A DNA stretch of 64,000 nt. It comes from an uncultured Eubacterium sp. GTDB taxonomy: Bacteria; Bacillota; Clostridia; Lachnospirales; Lachnospiraceae. The stretch is taken from the NCBI GenBank assembly GCA_910578975.1, contig CAJTRZ010000002.1, positions 1-64,000 of the forward strand, read 5' to 3'. Positions 43,018 to 52,050 of this stretch are shown here, one piece after another (position 1 is the first letter of the stretch; each line of letters starts with the position of its first letter). Both the position numbers and the translations under genes were made by a program. Below the pieces are notes generated by a model. The model made no database searches, was not told the DNA's origin, and worked only from the letters and a program-made list of their open reading frames with translations.

Positions 43018-44892
43018 ATGAAGCAGATATTAGATAAAATTAACAGAGAGAATGATATTAAAAATATAGACAGAGCAAAGTATCCGGAACTGGCAGAAGA
43101 GATTCGTACATTTTTATTGGAAAAAGTAAGTGAAAATGGAGGTCATGTAGCATCCAATCTGGGAATTGTTGATTTGACCATTGCACTTCATGCAGTACTG
43201 GATTTTCCAAAAGATAAGATTGTATGGGATGTGGGGCATCAGTCTTATACCCATAAAATCCTCACAGGACGAAAAGAGCAGTTTGACTATCTACGTCAGC
43301 TGGATGGATTAAGCGGATTTCCAAAACGGCATGAGAGTCCTTGTGACAGCTTTGATACAGGGCACAGTTCTACATCTATATCAGCGGCACTTGGTATGGC
43401 CATGGCAAATCAGCTTCAGAAAAAGAATGATAAGGTAGTGGCTGTCATTGGAGATGGAGCATTGACTGGTGGTATGGCATTAGAAGCACTAAATAATGTG
43501 GCAAGCCTCAAAAGAAATTTTGTTATTATTTTGAATGATAATAATATGTCTATTTCTGAAAATGTAGGAAGTATGTCGAATTATTTAAGTAAACTTCGTG
43601 TGGGCGAACATTATAATGATTTTAAAGAAGATGTAGAAAGTCATTTAAGTAAAATTCCAAAAATCGGACAGAAACTTGTTCAACGTGTAAAAAGAACGAA
43701 AGATAATTTGAAAAATTTCTTTGTTCCAGGCGGTCTTTTTGATGATTTAGGAATCACATATATTGGACCAATTGATGGACATGATATTGATGGAATGATT
43801 AATATTTTTGAAAATGCCTTGAAAATAGACCATCCTATTGTGATTCATGTAAAAACAATCAAGGGAAAAGGATATAGTTTTGCAGAAAATAATCCTGCAA
43901 AATTCCATGGGATTGGAAGATTTGATATTGAAACCGGTCAGCAATTGACAGAAAATGGTGGACCGAAAATAATGTCATATACAGATGTTTTTTCCAGAAC
44001 ATTATTGAAATTGGCAAAAGAAAATAAAAAAATACTTGCAATTACTGCAGCGATGCCCGATGGGACAGGACTTTCGGCTTTTGCGAAAAGTTATCCAAAA
44101 AGATTTTTTGATGTGGGGATTGCAGAGGAGCATGCAGTGACATTTGCTGCGGGACTTGCAGCCTCAGGTTATAAGCCGGTAGTGTCTATTTATTCTTCTT
44201 TTTACCAGAGGGCGTATGATCAGATTCTCCATGATGTCTGCCTGCAGAATCTGCCAGTGATTATGATAGTTGACAGAGCCGGATTAGTAGGACAGGATGG
44301 TGAGACGCATCAGGGGCTTTTTGATATTTCATTTATGTCTGCTATGCCGAATCTTACTATAATCGCACCGAAGGATACGAGAGAATTAGTGGCTGCGATG
44401 CGGTATGCAGTAGATTATGCTGGGCCAGTTGCGGTAAGATTTCCAAGGGGTAGTGCTTATGTCAGCAGTAAATGTGATGAGGCAGTTTTTGAAGCAGGAA
44501 AAAGTCCTGTTATTAAACAGGGAAAAGATATCGCAATTATTACCGTTGGAAATATGTTTGAAGAAGCAGAGAAGGCAGTAGAGTTATTGGAAAAAGAAAG
44601 TGTTTATCCAACAGTTATAGATGCCAGATTTATTAAACCGATGGATGAACAGATGATTGAAAATACTGCCAGAGATTATAAAGCAATTGTTGTTGTAGAA
44701 GAGGCTATAAAAAAAGGCGGCTATGGCGAGGCAGTTGCGACATATGTGCATGAAAGAAAGTTAAATACGACAGTTCATATTATGGCGGTTAGTGATAGGT
44801 TTGTAGAACAGGGAAAAGTCTCTGAATTAAGAGAACGGCTGGGATTAAATCATAAAAAAATATACGAAAAGGTATTAGAATTAACAAAATGA
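43018..44892 (+). CDS. dxs: 1-deoxy-D-xylulose-5-phosphate synthase
   Basis: 624 residues, the usual Dxs length. It condenses pyruvate and glyceraldehyde 3-phosphate, the first step of the MEP isoprenoid pathway. The thiamine-diphosphate site is GDGALTGGMALEALNN with NDNNMSISEN; VGHQSYTHKILTGR and GIAEEHAVTFAAGLA are further signatures. GAGAGAAACC precedes the ATG. Its stop overlaps the next ATG (ATGA). Confidence 0.97.
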   Translation: MKQILDKINRENDIKNIDRAKYPELAEEIRTFLLEKVSENGGHVASNLGIVDLTIALHAVLDFPKDKIVWDVGHQSYTHKILTGRKEQFDYLRQLDGLSGFPKRHESPCDSFDTGHSSTSISAALGMAMANQLQKKNDKVVAVIGDGALTGGMALEALNNVASLKRNFVIILNDNNMSISENVGSMSNYLSKLRVGEHYNDFKEDVESHLSKIPKIGQKLVQRVKRTKDNLKNFFVPGGLFDDLGITYIGPIDGHDIDGMINIFENALKIDHPIVIHVKTIKGKGYSFAENNPAKFHGIGRFDIETGQQLTENGGPKIMSYTDVFSRTLLKLAKENKKILAITAAMPDGTGLSAFAKSYPKRFFDVGIAEEHAVTFAAGLAASGYKPVVSIYSSFYQRAYDQILHDVCLQNLPVIMIVDRAGLVGQDGETHQGLFDISFMSAMPNLTIIAPKDTRELVAAMRYAVDYAGPVAVRFPRGSAYVSSKCDEAVFEAGKSPVIKQGKDIAIITVGNMFEEAEKAVELLEKESVYPTVIDARFIKPMDEQMIENTARDYKAIVVVEEAIKKGGYGEAVATYVHERKLNTTVHIMAVSDRFVEQGKVSELRERLGLNHKKIYEKVLELTK

Positions 44893-45698
44893 AAGAAAGA
44901 TTAGATGTATTACTTGTAAAAAGAGGACTTGCACCATCCAGAGAGAAGGCAAAAACAATCATTATGAGTGGAATTGTTTTTGTAGATAATCAGAGAGAGG
45001 ATAAAGCGGGTACATTCTTTGATGAAAAAGTAAATATAGAAGTAAGAGGAAAAACGTTGAAATATGTCAGTCGTGGCGGTTTGAAATTGGAAAAAGCCAT
45101 GGACAATTTTGGTGTGAAATTAAAAGAAAAAATATGTATGGATGTTGGTGCGTCTACAGGTGGGTTTACTGACTGTATGCTGCAAAATGGAGCAGTAAAA
45201 GTATATTCTGTAGATGTGGGACACGGACAGCTGGCATGGAAACTGCTGCAGGATGAGAGAGTTGTCTGTATGGACAGGACGAACATCCGCTATGTGACAA
45301 AAGAGGATATTGATGATGTAATTGCTTTTGCATCGATTGATGTGTCTTTTATATCTCTTACAAAGGTTTTGCTTCCTGTGAAAAATTTATTGGCAGAGGA
45401 TGGACAGATTGTTTGTCTGATTAAGCCACAGTTTGAGGCAGGCAGGGAAAATGTAGGTAAAAAGGGTGTTGTAAGAGATAAAAATATTCATAAACAGGTT
45501 ATTGAGATGGTAATGGAATTTGCAAAAAGCATCGGTTTCGATATTTTGAATTTAGACTTTTCTCCGGTAAAAGGACCAGAAGGAAATATTGAATATTTAT
45601 TATATTTACAAAATACCATAAAAAGTGAAGGCGGAGATTTGGCAGAAATATCTGCTGAATGTGTTGTTGAAAATTCTCATTTGACATTGGATAAATAG
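44889..45698 (+). CDS. tlyA: TlyA-family rRNA 2'-O-methyltransferase
   Basis: 269 residues. An S4 RNA-binding domain (RLDVLLVKRGLAPSREKAKTIIMSG, about 3-27) is followed by an FtsJ-like Rossmann methyltransferase domain: DVGASTGGFTDCMLQNGA, SVDVGHGQLAW, SIDVSFISLTKVLLP and KPQFEAGRENVGKKGVVRD. It likely methylates 16S/23S rRNA cytidines. The start codon overlaps the dxs stop with no ribosome site of its own, so it depends on coupled translation. The dxs-tlyA-nadK-argR-recN order is standard in Clostridia. Confidence 0.94.
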   Translation: MKERLDVLLVKRGLAPSREKAKTIIMSGIVFVDNQREDKAGTFFDEKVNIEVRGKTLKYVSRGGLKLEKAMDNFGVKLKEKICMDVGASTGGFTDCMLQNGAVKVYSVDVGHGQLAWKLLQDERVVCMDRTNIRYVTKEDIDDVIAFASIDVSFISLTKVLLPVKNLLAEDGQIVCLIKPQFEAGRENVGKKGVVRDKNIHKQVIEMVMEFAKSIGFDILNLDFSPVKGPEGNIEYLLYLQNTIKSEGGDLAEISAECVVENSHLTLDK

Positions 45699-45707
45699 AG
45701 GTAGAAA

Positions 45708-46562
45708 ATGAAAAAATTTTGTGTGGTTACAAATAGTTATAAGGATAAGCAATTAAAAATAGCTCATGTAATTTCAGACTACATTCATGTCCATAATGGA
45801 ACATGTATGATAATTGATAATGTTGATGAGGAAACTGGAGATTTTAAGATTTTGTCTGCGGATGTAGTGTCGGAAGGTACAGAGTGTGTAATCAGTATTG
45901 GCGGAGACGGTACTTTATTACATGCCGCAAAGGATTTGAATGATTTAGATGCAGTTTTTGTAGGTGTTAATAAAGGAACACTTGGATTTCTGGCAGAGAT
46001 ATCTCCGGACGAAATAAGTTCTGCTTTAGATAAGCTTTTAAATAATCAGTTTCATATTGAGTCGAGAATGATGTTACAGGGAGATGTGAGAAGAGACAAT
46101 AAGGTGGTATATTCATCAGTTGTCTTAAACGATATTGTGATACATAGAGGAGATGAACTGGCAATTACGGATTATGATGTTTTTGTTAATGGAGATATGC
46201 TGGGAACATATCAGGCGGATGGGATTATTTTGTCTACCCCTACAGGTTCAACAGCATATAATTTGTCAGCAGGCGGTCCTGTGGCAAGACCCGATTCACA
46301 TATGATTATGCTAACACCAATTTGTCCTCATACATTGGGAAACAGAAGTATTATTCTTTCAAGAAGTGACAAAATAGAAGTAAGAATCGGACAGTGCAGA
46401 ACACCCAATGAAGAGCGGAGAAAGGCTGCTTTTGACGGAGATGGTATATTTAATATTATTTCAGGAGATGTAATTTGCATCTGTGAGGCAGAAAAGGCGA
46501 CAAAGATAGCAAAGATAGATGAAGGAAGTTTCCTTCAGGCAATAAAAGATAAACTGAATTAA
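45708..46562 (+). CDS. nadK: NAD kinase
   Basis: 284 residues. GGDGTLLHAAKDL is the GGDG nucleotide-binding motif, NKGTLGFLAEI and TPTGSTAYNLSAGGPVARP are the conserved NAD-binding blocks. It phosphorylates NAD to NADP. AGAGG stands before the ATG, ten bases after tlyA. Confidence 0.96.
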   Translation: MKKFCVVTNSYKDKQLKIAHVISDYIHVHNGTCMIIDNVDEETGDFKILSADVVSEGTECVISIGGDGTLLHAAKDLNDLDAVFVGVNKGTLGFLAEISPDEISSALDKLLNNQFHIESRMMLQGDVRRDNKVVYSSVVLNDIVIHRGDELAITDYDVFVNGDMLGTYQADGIILSTPTGSTAYNLSAGGPVARPDSHMIMLTPICPHTLGNRSIILSRSDKIEVRIGQCRTPNEERRKAAFDGDGIFNIISGDVICICEAEKATKIAKIDEGSFLQAIKDKLN

Positions 46563-46573
46563 ACGGAGAATTT

Positions 46574-47023
46574 ATGAAAGCGAAAAGACAGAGAAAAATA
46601 ATAGAGTTAATATCAGAATATCAGATAGAAACACAGGAAGAACTTGCAAAGATGTTGATAGACAGTGGGTTTCGTGTGACGCAGGCAACAGTTTCAAGAG
46701 ATATCCGCGAATTAAACCTGTTAAAAACAGCTACAGGAAGTGGCGGACAAAAATACGTTGTGCCGACTACTACAACAATTACAAATGACAGCAAATATAT
46801 GCGTGTATTAAATGATGGCATTTTATCGATGCAGTGTGCTGAGAATATGCTTGTGATTAAAACTGTATCAGGTATGGCGATGGCAGTAGGTGCAGCTGTT
46901 GATGCTATGAATATAAAAGAGATAATTGGTTGTATTGCAGGTGATGATACAATTATGTGCGTAATAACGAATGCAAAGGATGCTGTCAAGGTAAAAGAAA
47001 TGATAGGAAGCATAATTGCTTAA
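46574..47023 (+). CDS. argR: ArgR, arginine repressor
   Basis: 149 residues. The N-terminal winged helix (KRQRKIIELISEYQIETQEELAKMLIDSG ... TQATVSRDIRELNL) binds ARG boxes; the C-terminal GCIAGDDTIMCVITNAKDA hexamerises and binds arginine. It is linked to recN as in Bacillus and Clostridia. ACGGAG precedes the ATG. Confidence 0.95.
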   Translation: MKAKRQRKIIELISEYQIETQEELAKMLIDSGFRVTQATVSRDIRELNLLKTATGSGGQKYVVPTTTTITNDSKYMRVLNDGILSMQCAENMLVIKTVSGMAMAVGAAVDAMNIKEIIGCIAGDDTIMCVITNAKDAVKVKEMIGSIIA

Positions 47024-47062
47024 AATGGGACAAAACGGAGAGAAGCACAAGAAGGAGGAAAT

Positions 47063-48751
47063 ATGTTAATTAATCTGCATGTAAAAAATCTTGCATTAAT
47101 TGAGGAAGTAGACGTGGATTTTGCCAATGGTCTTATTGTGCTGACAGGTGAAACAGGAGCGGGAAAGTCGTTAATCTTAGGTTCCGTAAATATTGCACTT
47201 GGTAATAAAGTATCAAAAGATGTAATTAGAACAGGAGCAGATTTTTGTATTGTTGAACTTACATTTTTAGTAAATGATGAAATAATTAAAAAAATAAAAA
47301 ATATGGATATTTTTGTTGGAGAAGACAATACTGTTACTGTAACCAGAAAAATAACAGAAAGCAGAAGTGTGTCAAAAATTAACGGTGAAACCGTTAATAT
47401 TAACACATTAAAACAAATTATGGGAATGTTGATTGATATTCATGGTCAGCATGACCATCAATCACTTCTTTATCCTGGAAAGCATTTAGAAATTCTGGAT
47501 AAATATGCAAAAGAGGATATCAGAGAAGATAAAGAAGAACTAAAAGAACTTTATAAAAGTTATTCTGAACTTAAGAAAAGATTAGATAATTATGATATGG
47601 ATGAATCAAAGCGTGCCAGAGAAATAGAATTTGCACAATATGAAGTTGATGAAATTAATCTGGCAGATTTGAAGAATGAGGAAGATATCCGGTTGGAAGA
47701 AACTTTTAAAAAATTGTCAAATAGTCAGGAGATTTCTTTTGGGCTGGCAGAGGTATATGGTTATTTGAATTATGAGTCTGATTTTGGTGCAGGGAATCTG
47801 ATTGGACGTGCTGTTTTGGCAATGAATACTATTAAGGGAATCGATGAAAATATAGTAGAGTTTCAGAATATGCTTTATGATATTGATACTATATGCAGGG
47901 ATTTGACAAAACAAATGGAAGAATATAATAACAGTCTCGAATTTGATTCTTCTTACGCAAAAGAAGTGGAGGACAGATTAGACACAATTAATCATTTAAA
48001 ATTAAAGTATGGAAGAACAATAGAGGATGTATTAGAGTATCGGGACAATAAACAAATATATTTAGAACAATTAAATAATTATCAGGATGAGATTGAAAAA
48101 ATTAATAAAAAAATAAATGAATATGAAAACAAAATGAGAGTTGTTAGTGAGCAATTGACAGCCAAACGCAGAAAAGCTGCAGTAGAATTGGAAAAACATG
48201 TAACGGAAGCATTAGTTGATTTGAATTTTATATCTGTAGAATTTAAAATAAAAATTAAACAAAAAGAGCATCTTACAGATGAGGGAATAGATCATGTGGA
48301 ATTTATGATTTCTACGAATCCGGGTGAACCATTAAAGCCACTGGCTAAAGTTGCTTCAGGAGGTGAACTTTCCAGAATAATGTTGGCAATTAAGTCTATA
48401 CTGGCTACAGAGGATGAAATTGAAACACTGATATTTGATGAGATTGATACAGGAATTAGTGGAAGAACAGCAAGTATGGTTGCTGAAAAATTAGCAAGAA
48501 TCAGCAAAAATCATCAGGTGCTGTGTATTTCACATCTGGCACAGATTGCAGCTATGGCAGATAATCATTATTTGATACAAAAAAAATCGGAAAATGATGT
48601 CACAACTACTAATATTTATAAGCTGGGAAGAAATGAATCTATTGAGGAACTTGTTAGAATTAATGGAGATGGAACAATAACAAGTGCAGCAATTTCTCAT
48701 GCAATGGAAATGAAAGATATGGCAGATAGAACAAAAAGTAACTTGGTTTAA
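47063..48751 (+). CDS. recN: RecN, DNA double-strand break repair ATPase
   Basis: 562 residues of the SMC-like family. Walker A GETGAGKSLILGSV sits near residue 31, coiled coils fill the middle, and KVASGGELSRIMLAIK with ETLIFDEIDTGISGRTA gives the signature and Walker B. IHGQHDHQSLL is a RecN hallmark. AGGAGG precedes the ATG. A terminator 22 bases after the stop closes the operon. Confidence 0.96.
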   Translation: MLINLHVKNLALIEEVDVDFANGLIVLTGETGAGKSLILGSVNIALGNKVSKDVIRTGADFCIVELTFLVNDEIIKKIKNMDIFVGEDNTVTVTRKITESRSVSKINGETVNINTLKQIMGMLIDIHGQHDHQSLLYPGKHLEILDKYAKEDIREDKEELKELYKSYSELKKRLDNYDMDESKRAREIEFAQYEVDEINLADLKNEEDIRLEETFKKLSNSQEISFGLAEVYGYLNYESDFGAGNLIGRAVLAMNTIKGIDENIVEFQNMLYDIDTICRDLTKQMEEYNNSLEFDSSYAKEVEDRLDTINHLKLKYGRTIEDVLEYRDNKQIYLEQLNNYQDEIEKINKKINEYENKMRVVSEQLTAKRRKAAVELEKHVTEALVDLNFISVEFKIKIKQKEHLTDEGIDHVEFMISTNPGEPLKPLAKVASGGELSRIMLAIKSILATEDEIETLIFDEIDTGISGRTASMVAEKLARISKNHQVLCISHLAQIAAMADNHYLIQKKSENDVTTTNIYKLGRNESIEELVRINGDGTITSAAISHAMEMKDMADRTKSNLV

Positions 48752-48772
48752 ACAACTGTTTTTTGGAATATT

Positions 48773-48803
48773 AAGAAGGAGGTCAAAAGTCTTCCTTCTT
48801 TTT
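48773..48803 (+). terminator. Terminator after recN
   Basis: AAGAAGGAGG (48773-48782) pairs with CTTCCTTCTT (48791-48800) with one G-U pair, followed by TTTTATTT. Confidence 0.85.
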
Positions 48804-48860
48804 TATTTGTAATAAATGAAAAAGAAATTAATAAAATATATTTGATGGGGGTATAGAAAA

Positions 48861-50078
48861 ATGAGAAGGATTTATAAAAAGTGTTTAATTGCATCCATAT
48901 TAATGGCGCTGTTAGTAATTATCGTATCAGGTATTTTATATGTAAATAATCATCTGCCGAATACGATATTTGTAAATTCGAATCAGGTTACCAAATATGA
49001 TTTTTCTATCCCGGTTTCATTAGAAGTCTCTAATAAAAAGAATATCAATCTTTCAGGAAAAAATAATATTTATTCTGGAGAGAAAGGGGATTATGAAGGA
49101 CAGTATAAATTATTTGGCATCATTGCATTAAAAGATGCAAAAGTAAAAGTAATTGATAAAACATATGTATATCCTATGGGACTACCAATTGGTTTATATT
49201 TAAAGACACAGGGGGTTATGATTATAGAGCCTGGAACGATTCAGGATAAAAATGGAGAAGAGGTTTCTCCGGCTGAGGGGAAAGTATTTTCCGGAGAATA
49301 TATTGTGAAATTTAATGATATTAGAATCAGTAATAAAGCCCAGTTGTTATATCTGATCAGTCAAAATAAAAGTAAAGAGGTGTCCCTGACGATTAAATCG
49401 GAGGTTGGAATCAGAACCACTGTAATTAAGCCTGTAAAAGCAAAAAACGGAGAATATATGTTAGGAATATGGGTGAGGGATGATTCTCAGGGGATTGGAA
49501 GCATGTCATTTATCTATGAGGACAGGTATTATGCATTAGGACATGGTATTAGTGATATTGATACCGGAAAATTATTATCATCCCATGAAGGAACAATTTA
49601 TAACGCTAATATATGGGGAGTTAAAAAAGGAAAAAAAGGTGTTCCCGGTGGTTTATGTGGAAGTATCGAATATAATAACGACAATATAATTGGCAGTATA
49701 ATGTCTAATAATAATTGTGGAATTAACGGAAAAATAGATAAACCTGTTTATAAAAGATATAAAATAAAAAAAATGGAGATGGCGCTAAAGAATGAAATAA
49801 AAAAGGGTGCAGCCCAGATTCAGTTTATAGTAAATGATAAAGTAAACAGATATGACATAGAGATTATGGAAATAAATAAAAATAATAAGGAAAAAAATAT
49901 GGTTATAAAAATTGTTGACAAGGACCTTTTAAGCAAAACAAATGGAATTGTACAGGGAATGAGTGGATGTCCTATAATTCAAGATAATAAAGTGATAGGT
50001 GCAGTTACTCACGTTATGGTTAATGACCCTGCCAGAGGTTATGGAATTTTTGCAGAAAACATGATTTTAGGATATTAA
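48861..50078 (+). CDS. spoIVB: SpoIVB, sporulation serine peptidase
   Basis: 405 residues. One N-terminal membrane helix (about 8-28), a PDZ domain (about 140-200: GKVFSGEYIVKFNDIRISNKAQLLYLIS) and a C-terminal S55 peptidase domain with DDSQGIGSMSFI, YALGHGISD (catalytic His) and GMSGCPIIQDNKVIGAVTH (catalytic Ser). It is made in the forespore and triggers sigma-K processing. The family more often shows GMSGSP; here a Cys replaces the second Ser, while the catalytic Ser remains. A weak GGGGG precedes the ATG. Confidence 0.94.
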   Translation: MRRIYKKCLIASILMALLVIIVSGILYVNNHLPNTIFVNSNQVTKYDFSIPVSLEVSNKKNINLSGKNNIYSGEKGDYEGQYKLFGIIALKDAKVKVIDKTYVYPMGLPIGLYLKTQGVMIIEPGTIQDKNGEEVSPAEGKVFSGEYIVKFNDIRISNKAQLLYLISQNKSKEVSLTIKSEVGIRTTVIKPVKAKNGEYMLGIWVRDDSQGIGSMSFIYEDRYYALGHGISDIDTGKLLSSHEGTIYNANIWGVKKGKKGVPGGLCGSIEYNNDNIIGSIMSNNNCGINGKIDKPVYKRYKIKKMEMALKNEIKKGAAQIQFIVNDKVNRYDIEIMEINKNNKEKNMVIKIVDKDLLSKTNGIVQGMSGCPIIQDNKVIGAVTHVMVNDPARGYGIFAENMILGY

Positions 50079-50184
50079 TTTTTTATAGATTTTATATGTA
50101 ATTTCGTCGAAATTTGTAGTATAATGTTATTATTACAAATACAGACGATAATTGCAGAAATGCAGAAAGGTTTGGGATAAAGTT

Positions 50185-50934
50185 ATGGCAAAGAATAATA
50201 TGGAAATAGTGTATCAGATTGAAGATATGATAAAAAAATATAATAAAAAACCTGAAAAGAAAATAAGAAAAAAAGATATCGTTGATATGTTACAGAAGGC
50301 AGATATAATTTTAGCAATGCGTACAGGATTTGATGAGTCAGAAATTTTTGGCGAAATCATAGAAGGAGTTTCTTTAAAGCCTGATATTGTAAAGGATGGC
50401 GGAAGAGCCAGATTATTGCCGGTTTTTACATCCTATGAACAGATTCCAAAGGATTATATGGACAGTTTTTCGTTTATTAAAGTACCTGCGTCATATGCAT
50501 ATACTTTTATGAACGACTGTGATGATTTGAATGGAATGGTTTTGAATCCTTTTACAGAGTACAATTTAGAATTAAGAAAGAAGCGGACAGCACCAAAGGC
50601 ACAGGTTTCAGCTACAAAGCATTATAAAAAAGATGTGGCAGATAATGAACCTGAGGCTATGATTATTTATAATAACAAAAAATATCCAATTAAAAAGACG
50701 CCTTTTACAATAGGCAGGGAGAATGCAAGCATTGATATTCAGGAGACGTACATATCAAAGATACATGTAGTAATCTCCTGTAAAGATGGAAAGTATCGAA
50801 TTGCAGACTATGATTCCACCAATGGTACAAGGATAAACGGTACTCAGTTAAGACCAAAAGTGTATTATGAACTAAGAGATGGGTATCGGATTGAGCTTGC
50901 CGAAAAAGAGGAAATGGTTGTTTATATTAATTAA
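50185..50934 (+). CDS. FHA-domain protein with an SseB-like N-terminal domain
   Basis: 249 residues. The first about 135 residues resemble the SseB N-terminal fold (DIVDMLQKADIILAMRTG ... LLPVFTSYEQIP ... ASYAYTFMND ... GMVLNPFTE); this part of the call is moderate. A basic linker follows, then an FHA phosphothreonine-binding domain (about 165-249: FTIGRENASIDI, ISKIHVVISCKDGKYRIADYDSTNGTRINGT). ATG 50185 is taken rather than TTG 50152. It stands between spoIVB and spo0A; no kinase gene is adjacent. A CGTCGAA box at 50104-50110, upstream, is near the Spo0A consensus. Confidence 0.82.
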   Translation: MAKNNMEIVYQIEDMIKKYNKKPEKKIRKKDIVDMLQKADIILAMRTGFDESEIFGEIIEGVSLKPDIVKDGGRARLLPVFTSYEQIPKDYMDSFSFIKVPASYAYTFMNDCDDLNGMVLNPFTEYNLELRKKRTAPKAQVSATKHYKKDVADNEPEAMIIYNNKKYPIKKTPFTIGRENASIDIQETYISKIHVVISCKDGKYRIADYDSTNGTRINGTQLRPKVYYELRDGYRIELAEKEEMVVYIN

Positions 50935-51155
50935 AAAAGATGTTGACTTATTTTTCTTTTTTTCGACTTATATTTTTTCGATTCATGAGGTAAATAAAGC
51001 TTTTATGTAAAATGAATTTTTATATGTAAACCTGTTTGTCGAAAAATGGGATTTTATGCGATTTGTTTAAGTTGAACATCTTGGGGGAACGAACTATAAT
51101 CTTCTTTGTCAAAAGAATTCAAACAGTACTGTATTTTGACAAAACAGGAGGAAAG
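50935..51155 (+). promoter_or_regulatory. spo0A upstream region with a Spo0A box
   Basis: 221 bases. TGTCGAA (51037-51043) is an exact 0A box core, and TTCGACT (50959-50965 region) is a one-mismatch box on the other strand. A frame open from 51036 lies here but lacks a ribosome site. Direct promoter hexamers are not clear. Confidence 0.55.
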
Positions 51156-52010
51156 ATGAATAGAACTATTACAAATCGCAGCATGAATATTAGTAGTAAT
51201 TATAATAAAAACTCAAATATTGTTAACGTAGCCATTGTTGATGACAATGAAAAAATTATTGAAAATATCAATGATGCATTGGCAAAAGACTCTTCAATAA
51301 AAGTTGTTGGAAAAGCAAAAAATGGAGAAGAAGGATACGAATTAATACGAAAAACCAATCCGGATGTTGTTATATTGGATTTGATTATGCCTAAAATGGA
51401 TGGTTTGTCATTAATGGATAAAATACATAATGAAGGTTCACTAATCAAAACACCATTTTTTATAATTACATCTGCCATTAGTAATGAAAGTGTTATTCAG
51501 GATGCATTTGGATTTGGCGCAGGATATTATATGTTAAAACCTTTTGAAATGGACATGATTATTGACAGAGTGAAAGGTGTCAAGTCATATAATAAACGTA
51601 TTCCTGAAAATAAAAAATTTATAGATGCCGGAGAAGACCGTAAGCAGTTCATGGATAGGAATATCGAAAGTGATGTCACTGCAATTATCCATGATGTTGG
51701 AGTTCCGGCTCATATTAAAGGATATCAATATTTAAGAGAAGCAATTATTATGTCTGTGAATGACACAGAAATGTTAAACTCTATCACAAAAATATTATAT
51801 CCAACTATCGCAAAAAAGTTCCAGACTACCTCGAGCAGAGTAGAAAGAGCGATAAGACATGCTATAGAAGTTGCATGGAACAGAGGGAGAATGGACACGA
51901 TTGATGAATTGTTCGGTTATACAATTAATGCAGAAAAAGGGAAACCGACAAACTCAGAATTTATTGCTCTGATTGCTGATAAAATCAGACTGGAGTATAA
52001 ATGTCGATAA
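51156..52010 (+). CDS. spo0A: Spo0A, master regulator of sporulation
   Basis: 284 residues. The receiver domain has the acidic pair VDDNE (29-30) and phospho-acceptor D75 in VVILDLIMPKMDG; the C-terminal effector domain shows GVPAHIKGYQYLREAI and TTSSRVERAIRHAIEVAWNRG, the sigma-A-contacting and recognition helices unique to Spo0A. An upstream reading from 51036 has no ribosome site, whereas AGGAGGAAAG sits just before ATG 51156. Its place after spoIVB is the conserved one. Confidence 0.97.
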   Translation: MNRTITNRSMNISSNYNKNSNIVNVAIVDDNEKIIENINDALAKDSSIKVVGKAKNGEEGYELIRKTNPDVVILDLIMPKMDGLSLMDKIHNEGSLIKTPFFIITSAISNESVIQDAFGFGAGYYMLKPFEMDMIIDRVKGVKSYNKRIPENKKFIDAGEDRKQFMDRNIESDVTAIIHDVGVPAHIKGYQYLREAIIMSVNDTEMLNSITKILYPTIAKKFQTTSSRVERAIRHAIEVAWNRGRMDTIDELFGYTINAEKGKPTNSEFIALIADKIRLEYKCR

Positions 52011-52050
52011 ACTAATAAAATACATATGAATGAAATCTGGAGGAAAAAAT

